A stretch of DNA of 20,236 nucleotides from Spirochaetaceae bacterium (GTDB lineage Bacteria; Spirochaetota; Spirochaetia; Treponematales; Breznakiellaceae): assembly GCA_031258615.1 (NCBI GenBank), contig JAIRMP010000030.1:1-20236 (forward strand), written 5' to 3'. Below are positions 14,031 through 20,236 of this stretch, in pieces; position 1 is the first letter of the stretch, and every line of letters starts with the position of its first letter. The position numbers and the translations under genes are program-made. The notes under the pieces were generated by a model. That model searched no databases. It worked only from the letters and a program-made list of their open reading frames with translations, and was not told where the DNA came from.

Positions 14031-15245
14031 TCACCAACTGCCAGCCGCCGGACGCAAGGCGCGGGCAACCTCGTCTATGAAGTCCCACGAGTCAAGCGGG
14101 GTGAGGGGAGGGTGGCACAGCGCGGCAAGGTCGCCTGTCATTTTGCCGCTCTCTATCGTTTGCAGCGTGGCCGTTTGCAGGCTTTGCGCGAAGCCGGACA
14201 GACGCTCCGTGCCGTCAAGGATGCCGCGCCTTTCCAGTGCGAGCGCCCACGCGAATATCAGCGCCACCGGGTTCGTGCTTGTCCTTTCGCCTCTCTGGTA
14301 GCGGTAGAAATGTTTCTGCACGGTCCCGTGCGCCGCCTCGTACTCGTAGCAGCCGTCCGGCGAGAGGAGGACGCTCGTCATCATCGCAAGGCTGCCCGCC
14401 GCGCTGGCAACCATGTCGCTCATCACGTCGCCATCGTAGTTTTTGCAGGCCCAAAGGAAGCCGCCCCCGCTCTTGATGACACGGGCAACCGCGTCATCTA
14501 TCAGCGTATAGCTGTAATCAATGTTTTTTTCGCCGAATTTATCCTTGTACTCCGCTTCGTAGATGTTGTTGAATATATCGCGGAAACGGGCGTCGTACAC
14601 CTGTGAAATGGTGTCCTTCGCGGCAAACATCACCGGCAGTCCCTCGTCCAGCGCGTAGCGGAAGCATGAGCGGGCAAAGCCGGCTATCGAATCGTCGTAG
14701 TTGTGCATGGCCTGAACCACGCCGCGCCCCCTCATGTCCGCAACGAGCGCGCGCCGCTCGCCGCCGTCCTCGCCGGTATACACCAGTTCGACCTTCCCGG
14801 GCGCGTCCACGCTCATCTCGACATTCTTGTAGACATCCCCGTAGGCGTGCCTGCCTATCACCACCGGGCGCTTCCAGGCGGCGATCGCGGGCTTTACCAG
14901 GCTGACCGTTACAGGCTTCCTGAAAACGGCGCCGTCCAGAATCGCCCGTATCGTGGCGTTAGGGCTGGGAAAAATGTTTTCCAGCGCGTACTCGCTTTTG
15001 CGCGCCGCGTTCGCCGTTATCGTGGCGCACTTAACGCCGACCCCGCGCCGCAGAATCGCGCGCGCCGCGTCAACGGTAACGGCGTCCCCAGTCCTGTCAC
15101 GGTTCTTGACGCCCAAATCGTAGTATTCCGTCTTCAAATCCACAAACGGCAGCACAAGGCGCTCCTTTACAAGCCCCCAAAGGACGCGCGCCATCTCATC
15201 GCCGTCCATCTCCACCACCGGCGTCTTCATGCTTACTTTTGTCAT
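14031..15245 (-). CDS. icd: Isocitrate dehydrogenase, NADP-dependent, type II
   Basis: This encodes a 404-residue cytosolic enzyme that oxidises isocitrate to 2-oxoglutarate and CO2, normally with NADP, feeding glutamate synthesis. It belongs to the eukaryote-like dimeric subfamily: MDGDEMARVLW (13-23), GVKCATITAN (70-79), substrate loop SPNATIR (94-100), IGRHAYGD (130-137), metal-binding YDGDVMSD (270-277) and coenzyme loop EAAHGTV (303-309) with TSTNP (322-326). The length fits. ATG 15245 is chosen over the in-frame start at 15347 because AGGAGG (15257-15252) lies 6 bases upstream and homology begins just after; the 34 extra residues come from repeat sequence. It is isolated from recA by 258 bases and divergent from the gene at 15469. 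Confidence 0.95.
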   Translation of the reverse strand: MTKVSMKTPVVEMDGDEMARVLWGLVKERLVLPFVDLKTEYYDLGVKNRDRTGDAVTVDAARAILRRGVGVKCATITANAARKSEYALENIFPSPNATIRAILDGAVFRKPVTVSLVKPAIAAWKRPVVIGRHAYGDVYKNVEMSVDAPGKVELVYTGEDGGERRALVADMRGRGVVQAMHNYDDSIAGFARSCFRYALDEGLPVMFAAKDTISQVYDARFRDIFNNIYEAEYKDKFGEKNIDYSYTLIDDAVARVIKSGGGFLWACKNYDGDVMSDMVASAAGSLAMMTSVLLSPDGCYEYEAAHGTVQKHFYRYQRGERTSTNPVALIFAWALALERRGILDGTERLSGFAQSLQTATLQTIESGKMTGDLAALCHPPLTPLDSWDFIDEVARALRPAAGSW

Positions 15246-15262
15246 ACAAAGCCTCCTCCCCC

Positions 15263-15291
15263 ATTCTATGCTACTCGACAGAGCCCGACAA
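15263..15291 (-). promoter_or_regulatory. Candidate icd promoter
   Basis: On the minus strand, TTGTCG (15291-15286) and TAGAAT (15268-15263) are 17 bases apart. A start about 7 bases downstream would fall at or just before the AGGAGG site, giving a very short leader of roughly 11 bases. It is found by eye and could be chance. Confidence 0.35.
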
Positions 15292-15295
15292 CAAC

Positions 15296-15361
15296 GCCAG
15301 GAGTTTGCGGCAAGTAAAGCCCGCCGGCCCGCACAAACTCCTGGCAAGTTGTAGACTTGCC
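15296..15361. repeat. Palindromic repeat, icd upstream region
   Basis: A 12-base perfect inverted repeat (GCCAGGAGTTTG at 15296-15307, CAAACTCCTGGC at 15334-15345) encloses 26 bases. It is followed at once by hairpin GGCAAGT/ACTTGCC (15343-15349 with 15355-15361). The arms contain the GGAGTTTG mark shared with the other palindromic repeats. Confidence 0.75.
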
Positions 15362-15432
15362 GCCGTCGTCTTGCATCAAAAATCCCTTAAAAATGCTTCC
15401 CGGCGCCCGGCGGATTAACAAAACGGCTTATC

Positions 15433-15461
15433 TTGATTGCCGCCGGCCATAGAGTTATAAT
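15433..15461 (+). promoter_or_regulatory. Sigma-70-type promoter placed for a leaderless mRNA
   Basis: TTGATT (15433-15438) and a perfect TATAAT (15456-15461) are separated by 17 bases. ATG 15469 begins 8 bases after the last T of the -10 element, which is where transcription would start. No Shine-Dalgarno precedes the ATG. Confidence 0.6.
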
Positions 15462-15468
15462 GTAACCA

Positions 15469-17172
15469 ATGAGTGAAAACAGCGCGTTTGAAAGACTTTC
15501 ATCGGGCCTTTCCCAATACGAACGACTCAAACTTCTTGAAAAAATAGTTTCGTTTTCCGATACCACGGAAGGTACACTCATTAATCAGGAAAAAGAATCC
15601 GAACAGCCTGTGAAGGTAGAAGAATCTTACACCCGTCTCCCGTGGTACCGCCGTCTGTGGTTTTTTATTTTGGGTTTTTTTACAGGTAAAACTCCGCTGG
15701 AAATGTTTATAAATTCACAGATAGCCGAGATTGGACGCGGCATTGATTTAATGTTTCCTGAAATATTTAATTGGCAAAAAATGCAGCTCAGGAGGAATTT
15801 CCAGGAAGAATTAAAAAAATTGAAAGAAGCGGCCCGCTTTTTTTATACAATACTCGATTCAGGAATAAACCGCAACCGCGGGGCATTTTTTGTTCTTTGG
15901 GGTTCTATAGAAATGCGGGAACTTCATGCAAGATTATCCGAAAAAACGGATCCGTCAAATTTTGCCGCGGATAACCCTGATCTTTCCGATATAAAGCTGC
16001 GTCAGATGGCGGTTAATTATGTTGAAAATGAAATAAACAACATCAGTGAAGAAAACCGGCGGATTATGTATGAAGGCGCCCATGACATCGTCTGCCTGAA
16101 GCAGCTTGCGTCGTTTCTTTTTGACAGATTCATCATGTCGTTCAACCACTCCGTTTCCGATCCGGAGCCGGTTTGTCCTGCCGCTATAGTCAATGGACAG
16201 CTTGTATCACTTGCCAATATTCTGTATTCAATAAAAAAATCACCGTCCGTCACACTGTTAAGCTCAATGTTTATTTTTATGATGCCGGAACAAAATGATA
16301 AAAACACCTATGACGCGGAAAGTGAACTGCAAAAATTCACTTTGAAAGCTGAAAAGGCCATTGATGTGATCCGCGCATTCAACAGCCGTGTGCCGCTTAT
16401 CCGTATCCTTCGCTGTGTTAAGCGTGATACAAGCTATATGCCGACAGAAATATCCGGCGGTGAGGACTGGTTTGTTTTGTTCAAAAAATGCTGGGTGGAA
16501 AATGTAACGGCTCAGTTTAACGAATTTATCAAGGACCGGCGCCGCGCCAAAATTCAACAGCTTTACAGCGAGTTGTTCGAAGATTTTGCAGTGGAACCTT
16601 TTGCAAATATAGCTTACAATAACAACGATGACGGTATACCGGTTAATAATATTCAAAGCCTTTCTTACATTATGATATTTCACAAGCTCATTTTTATGCC
16701 GATCATAAATGTATTTATCAGGCCGATTCTGATTGACGGAGATTTTGTGCGAAAAGAAAACAGATCCGAATTTACAGAGGCGTACAATATTTTAATTAAA
16801 CTTGATGACACGATAAAAAATTATACAAAGCGCCTTGAGAAAAGCGGTGATCTGGGTAAGCGGTGGGAACAGATTTGGGCGGATGTAAATTCGATTACCG
16901 TACGGCACAGAAAGACATCCGTGATTCTGGAAGATGTTAACGAGGCTGTTGACGCCATCGTTGCGGACGCGCGAAAGGCGGTTAAGTCAATGGAAAAAAT
17001 TATAGACGGTATCTTATATCCATCTTCCGGTAAACCCTATGATACATTAACAAATTTGCCAAAAATAAGCGGAAAAGGCACAACATTTGCGGACGGCATG
17101 AAGGAAGGTCTGGAAAAACTCCGCCTAATATCCATCCTGCTTGAGACCGCCGCGGAATTGGCAAGTATGTAA
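15469..17172 (+). CDS. Large protein of unknown function, spirochaete-type
   Basis: This encodes a 567-residue protein that I cannot assign a role. It resembles a family restricted to Treponema and relatives, which I believe is listed as DUF5312; that label is from memory. A hydrophobic stretch at about residues 58-72 (PWYRRLWFFILGFFTG) could be a membrane-associating or single-span segment. The rest is mostly helical, with charged heptad-like regions (RRNFQEELKKLKEAARFFY; the last 130 residues) and an NNNDD run near residue 385. It is much more AT-rich than the neighbouring icd and argS genes. The ATG sits directly after a -10 element with no ribosome binding site, implying leaderless translation. 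A hairpin and T-run follow it. Confidence 0.85.
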   Translation: MSENSAFERLSSGLSQYERLKLLEKIVSFSDTTEGTLINQEKESEQPVKVEESYTRLPWYRRLWFFILGFFTGKTPLEMFINSQIAEIGRGIDLMFPEIFNWQKMQLRRNFQEELKKLKEAARFFYTILDSGINRNRGAFFVLWGSIEMRELHARLSEKTDPSNFAADNPDLSDIKLRQMAVNYVENEINNISEENRRIMYEGAHDIVCLKQLASFLFDRFIMSFNHSVSDPEPVCPAAIVNGQLVSLANILYSIKKSPSVTLLSSMFIFMMPEQNDKNTYDAESELQKFTLKAEKAIDVIRAFNSRVPLIRILRCVKRDTSYMPTEISGGEDWFVLFKKCWVENVTAQFNEFIKDRRRAKIQQLYSELFEDFAVEPFANIAYNNNDDGIPVNNIQSLSYIMIFHKLIFMPIINVFIRPILIDGDFVRKENRSEFTEAYNILIKLDDTIKNYTKRLEKSGDLGKRWEQIWADVNSITVRHRKTSVILEDVNEAVDAIVADARKAVKSMEKIIDGILYPSSGKPYDTLTNLPKISGKGTTFADGMKEGLEKLRLISILLETAAELASM

Positions 17173-17173
17173 G

Positions 17174-17215
17174 CCCGCCGGACGGCGGGGTATCTGCCTG
17201 AAACAGGTATTTTTT
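17174..17215 (+). terminator. Probable terminator
   Basis: A perfect 7-base stem CCCGCCG/CGGCGGG with loop GA (17174-17189) lies two bases after the stop codon. It is followed by a small stem CCTG/CAGG and six T residues (17210-17215). It should separate transcription of the upstream gene from pgeF. Confidence 0.6.
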
Positions 17216-17226
17216 GGTGTAAAAAT

Positions 17227-18030
17227 TTGATCAACAGAATTGAAAGTTGTAATTTGTACCCGTTCGGCATTTCAGGCGATGGGCGGCGTTATGCGGTTTT
17301 TTCGTTTATGTACGACGGCAGGCCCATAACTGAAATTTCCTGTATGGTTACACTACGGGCGGCGGGTAATTTGATGGTGGACGCGGCATACGAAAAATTT
17401 TTTGCGGAAGTTATGCCCGCCGGTAAAAAATTCTTTCACTGCGAACAGACGCACAGCCGCGTCGTGGAGGCGGTTGCAAGGGATGACGCCCGCCTGCCGC
17501 GAAAGGCGGACGGCCTTGCCGCAAATGACCGCGATATAGGTCTCTTCGTGTCCGTAGCGGACTGTCTGCCGGTATTTTTGTTCGATACATCTTGCGGCGC
17601 GTTTTCTGTTCTTCATTCAGGCTGGAAGGGTACCGGCATCGTGGAGAACGCGCTCAAACTTATGGAAAAAACCTATCAAACAGAGCCTAAAAATGTTGCC
17701 GCCGTCCTGGGGCCCTGCATTCGTTCCTGCTGCTACAATGTTGACGGGGAACGCGCCGCGCTGTACGAGCGGGAATTCGGCGGCGTCAAAAAAGACGGCG
17801 GCGCTTTCCCTCTCGGCCCGGTCGCGCAAAAAAGGGTATCAGGCGGACAGACAAAGTGGTATATCGATATGCAGGCCGCCAACGCCGCGCTGCTTGTCAA
17901 AAACGGCGTTCGCAATATAGCGTACTGTACAAACTGTACGTTTACGGACGAAAACCTTGGTTCGTTCCGCAGGCAGGGCGCGGAAAACTATACAAAGATG
18001 ATCGCGCTCGCCGTAAATGTTTCGGAGTAA
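17227..18030 (+). CDS. pgeF: YfiH/PgeF family (peptidoglycan editing factor, multicopper-polyphenol-oxidase-like)
   Basis: This encodes a 267-residue protein. In Escherichia coli PgeF keeps L-serine out of the peptidoglycan stem peptide; other members have been reported with purine nucleoside or phenol oxidase activity, so the activity here is open. The metal-site residues are in place: His 76 in HCEQTHS, Cys 113 in SVADCLPV and His 130 in VLHSGWKG. LGPCIRSCCYNV (about 161-172) and the C-terminal CTNCTFTD with SFRRQG are also typical. The start is TTG at 17227 with only a weak upstream site; the first 40 residues are less conserved, so the true start may lie elsewhere. argS follows after 2 bases, so the two are probably cotranscribed. 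Confidence 0.88.
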   Translation: MINRIESCNLYPFGISGDGRRYAVFSFMYDGRPITEISCMVTLRAAGNLMVDAAYEKFFAEVMPAGKKFFHCEQTHSRVVEAVARDDARLPRKADGLAANDRDIGLFVSVADCLPVFLFDTSCGAFSVLHSGWKGTGIVENALKLMEKTYQTEPKNVAAVLGPCIRSCCYNVDGERAALYEREFGGVKKDGGAFPLGPVAQKRVSGGQTKWYIDMQAANAALLVKNGVRNIAYCTNCTFTDENLGSFRRQGAENYTKMIALAVNVSE

Positions 18031-18032
18031 AT

Positions 18033-19775
18033 ATGTTTAACGCAAAAAATGTTTGGAAGGAGCGTATGCTCTCAGTTCTTAATGGTTTGCTGGAAGAGTA
18101 CGGTCTTGCAGAAAAGCTGACAATCGAAAAAATAATTGTTGAAAAGCCACCCAAACCGGAGATGGGCGATATTGCCTTTCCGATGTTCCCTTACGCGAAA
18201 CTTTTCAGGAAGGGGCCTCCCCAGATCGCCTCCGCCGCCGCCGCAAATCTTAACGAAGCGTTCCGGGGGGGGGCGGCGGAGGAGGCCGGGCCCTACGTCA
18301 ACCTGCGCCTTGAGCGGGGCGCCGCTGCGCAGGCGATCCTTGACGCGGTATTCGACGAAGATAACGACTTTTGCCGGAGTGATGTCCTTAGGGGACATCG
18401 CGTGATGGTCGAATTTTCCAGCCCGAACACAAACAAGCCTCTCCACCTGGGGCATCTGCGAAACGACGTGCTTGGCGAAAGCATCTCGCGCATCCTTGCC
18501 GCCTCCGGCGCGGAAGTGTACAAGGTCTGTATCATCAATGACCGCGGTATCCATATCTGCAAGTCTATGCTTGCCTACATCGAAAAGTTTAACGGCAGGA
18601 CGCCGGAGGATGCCGGCAAAAAAAGCGATCATTTTGTCGGAGACTGCTATGTTGAATTCAACAAAATGTTGAAGGAAGACAGCGGGGCGGAGGATCGCGC
18701 GCGCGAATTGCTGCGCAGGTGGGAGTCAGGCGATGGGGAAACGGTCGCGCTCTGGAAAATGATGAACGGGTGGGCGGTGGACGGCATAAAAGAAACGTAC
18801 AAACGTACCGGTATATCGTTTGACAAATACTATTTTGAGAGCGAAACGTACCTGCGGGGAAAGGAGGAGGTGCTAAAGGGTCTTGAAAAAAACATTTTTT
18901 ACCGCGAGGCGGACGGTTCTGTATGGGCAGACCTGTCGGCGGAAAATCTTGATAAAAAGGCTCTGCTTCGCGGTGACGGCACATCTCTGTACATAACGCA
19001 GGATTTTGGTACGGCGGTACTGCGGCACGACGACTGGCCCTTTGACAAGCTGGTTTATGTGGTGGGAAGCGAACAGCGCTATCATTTCCAGGTTTTGTTT
19101 ACGCTGCTTTCGCGGCTTGGTTTCGACTGGGCGCGGGACCTGCGCCACCTGTCTTACGGCATGGTGAATCTTCCGGAGGGCAGGATGAAAAGCCGTGAGG
19201 GTACCGTTGTGGACGCGGACGACCTGATCGACCGGCTGCGCGGCATGGCTCTCACCGAAATACGCGAAAAGAATAGGGAAGAGGCGCTGGATAACGCGGA
19301 GGATACGGCTGAAAGCATAGCGCTTGGCGCACTGCATTACTACCTGCTTCAGGTTACGCCGGAGAGGGATATGCTGTTCAACCCCGCCGAATCGCTTTCG
19401 TTTAACGGCAACACCGGCCCGTACTTACAGTACATGGGCGCGCGTATTTCGTCAATTTTGAAAAAGGAATCCACAAAAAATGATTATTCCGGCGCGGCCC
19501 TCCTCTCAGGCGACGCGGAATGGGAACTGCTGAAAACTATTGCCGCCTGGCCGGAAGCCGTCTCCGAGGCGGCGCAAAGTATGAATCCGTCCGTAATTAC
19601 AAGCTGGGCGTACGAGCTTTCAAAAAATTTCAGCTGTTTCTACCACGAATGTCCTATTCTCGGCGCGGAAAGCGCGGCGCTAAAGGCCGCCCGCACAGCC
19701 CTCTGCCGCGCCGTCCTCCGCGTCCTAAAGTCCGCCTTCTCCCTCATCTGCATCCCCTTCCTAGAATCAATGTAG
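18033..19775 (+). CDS. argS: Arginyl-tRNA synthetase
   Basis: This encodes a 580-residue class I synthetase, within the usual 560-590 range. It charges tRNA-Arg with arginine. The N-terminal Add-1 domain includes EMGDIAFPMF (43-52) and GPYVNLRL (86-93). The HIGH signature is PLHLGHLRND (136-145) within EFSSPNTNKPLHLGHLR. The second signature region is EGRMKSREG (382-390). GNTGPYLQYMGARI and the C-terminal DALR-type helical domain with ELSKNFSCFYHECPIL complete the protein. ATG 18033 follows GGAG (18024-18027) and lies 2 bases after the pgeF stop; the longer in-frame opening from 17856 overlaps pgeF and is a shadow. A run of nine G (18265-18273) lies at codons 78-80. Confidence 0.96.
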   Translation: MFNAKNVWKERMLSVLNGLLEEYGLAEKLTIEKIIVEKPPKPEMGDIAFPMFPYAKLFRKGPPQIASAAAANLNEAFRGGAAEEAGPYVNLRLERGAAAQAILDAVFDEDNDFCRSDVLRGHRVMVEFSSPNTNKPLHLGHLRNDVLGESISRILAASGAEVYKVCIINDRGIHICKSMLAYIEKFNGRTPEDAGKKSDHFVGDCYVEFNKMLKEDSGAEDRARELLRRWESGDGETVALWKMMNGWAVDGIKETYKRTGISFDKYYFESETYLRGKEEVLKGLEKNIFYREADGSVWADLSAENLDKKALLRGDGTSLYITQDFGTAVLRHDDWPFDKLVYVVGSEQRYHFQVLFTLLSRLGFDWARDLRHLSYGMVNLPEGRMKSREGTVVDADDLIDRLRGMALTEIREKNREEALDNAEDTAESIALGALHYYLLQVTPERDMLFNPAESLSFNGNTGPYLQYMGARISSILKKESTKNDYSGAALLSGDAEWELLKTIAAWPEAVSEAAQSMNPSVITSWAYELSKNFSCFYHECPILGAESAALKAARTALCRAVLRVLKSAFSLICIPFLESM

Positions 19776-19779
19776 GCAG

Positions 19780-19829
19780 GCAGGCCAGCCTGCACCAAAC
19801 GTACGCCAATGGCTGACTCATTGTCCTTG
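19780..19829. repeat. 50-base dispersed repeat, copy B
   Basis: It starts 5 bases after the argS stop codon and matches 13835-13884 with about five differences. It is the first module of a 460-base spacer made almost wholly of repeats, in which I see no gene. Confidence 0.85.
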
Positions 19830-19979
19830 CGGGCCGCTGAGCGTGAAAGAAGACGGGTTACGCGTTTCGGCTTGGAGTTTGCGGTAAGCCAACCGAAGGT
19901 TGGCGGCGCAAACTCCGGAGACAACCGCGAAGCGGTTGTCCATTGTCCTTGCGAGCCGATGAGCGTGAAAGAGAACGGG
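19819..19979. repeat. Direct repeat pair (39 bases)
   Basis: 19819-19857 and 19941-19979 both read CATTGTCCTTGCG followed by a near-identical stretch with TGAGCGTGAAAG, with few differences. They flank the palindromic repeat at 19874-19940, so the unit may have been copied as a block or may mark an insertion by a short element. Confidence 0.75.
19874..19940. repeat. Nested palindromic repeat
   Basis: GGAGTTTGC (19874-19882) and GCAAACTCC (19908-19916) enclose hairpin GCCAACC/GGTTGGC with loop GAA (19888-19904). A second hairpin GACAACCGC/GCGGTTGTC, also with loop GAA (19920-19940), follows directly. This is the clearest copy of the family. Confidence 0.8.
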
Positions 19980-20016
19980 CACATCCCCCTTCACTCTTCA
20001 CCATTCATTAAAAAGT

Positions 20017-20036
20017 GGGGGGGGGGGGGGGAGGGG
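20017..20036. repeat. Poly-G tract (15 G, then A and 4 G)
   Basis: Fifteen consecutive G residues at 20017-20031 are followed by A and GGGG. Such tracts are prone to polymerase slippage and also to sequencing error. It lies in a repeat-filled spacer with no gene visible on either side within the window. Confidence 0.85.
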
Positions 20037-20083
20037 CAATTTCCCACGGATGTGGTTTTGCAAGTAGGCTTTACGAATAAGTA

Positions 20084-20218
20084 GGAGTTTGCTACACAAG
20101 CTGCGAAGCGGCCTGCCGCTGTGCGGTTGTGCCAGCGGCACAACCCACACGCGGGTCGGTGGTGTCAGCCGCTGCAAGGCGGCTAGACAACCGCTTCGCG
20201 GTTGTCTACGCAAACTCC
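20084..20218. repeat. Palindromic repeat bounded by GGAGTTTGC / GCAAACTCC
   Basis: The 135-base segment has 9-base inverted ends (20084-20092 and 20210-20218). Inside are hairpin AGCCGC/GCGGCT (about 20167-20184), a GCCGCTG/CAGCGGC pair (about 20116-20140) and GACAACCGC/GCGGTTGTC with loop TTC (20186-20206). No coding capacity is seen, so it would be non-autonomous if mobile. Confidence 0.7.
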
Positions 20219-20236
20219 ATCCGGCTTGTCGAGCCG

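Noticed and set aside
15246..15347. N-terminal extension of isocitrate dehydrogenase
   Set aside because: The in-frame extension is translated from palindromic repeat and promoter-like sequence; the family begins at ATG 15245, which has its own AGGAGG.

Overview
The window most resembles a GC-rich member of the Spirochaetota, probably a gut-associated Treponema. This rests on the RecA sequence, a large protein that resembles a spirochaete family of unknown function (15469-17172), a broken gene whose start (MAKSSDWLPGPRT) recalls a hypothetical family I associate with termite-gut treponemes, and BspA/TpLRR-type leucine-rich-repeat secreted proteins. This is recognition from memory; no database was searched.

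Left part (1-7468, + strand) is an accessory, envelope-directed region. It opens with a heptamer tandem repeat and a frameshifted gene relic (274-544). A TPR lipoprotein (571-1512) follows, then an LPP20-like lipoprotein (1810-2847) coupled by an ATGA overlap to a 928-residue secreted protein with a CsgG/LpoB-like front and 17 TpLRR repeats (2844-5630). Next come a small secreted TpLRR protein (5778-6227) and two coupled single-span membrane proteins of unknown function (6363-7468). The region shows repeated copying: the two lipoproteins share signal-peptide DNA, the LRR genes share a C-terminal cap module, and two genes share a duplicated hairpin-rich leader ending at the ribosome binding site.

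Middle part (7584-15245, - strand) is metabolic and housekeeping. recA, an alpha-D-phosphohexomutase, cbiG, cbiB and cobD lie head to tail with overlaps or tiny gaps, so a recA-led operon carrying three genes of the anaerobic cobalamin pathway is likely. Three of these genes appear to start with TTG. Upstream lies icd, encoding a type II (eukaryote-like) NADP isocitrate dehydrogenase, on its own.

Right part (15469-19775, + strand) has the unknown large protein, which appears to be transcribed from a strong promoter placed to give a leaderless mRNA, then pgeF (YfiH family) and argS, separated by 2 bases.

Spacers at about 1600-1660, 7576-7608, 13907-13939, 15296-15361 and 19874-20218 carry a dispersed palindromic repeat family marked by GGAGTTTGC/GCAAACTCC and perfect hairpins whose stems differ in sequence between copies. 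A separate 50-base repeat lies upstream of recA and downstream of argS. No tRNA, rRNA, CRISPR array, transposase or phage gene was seen.
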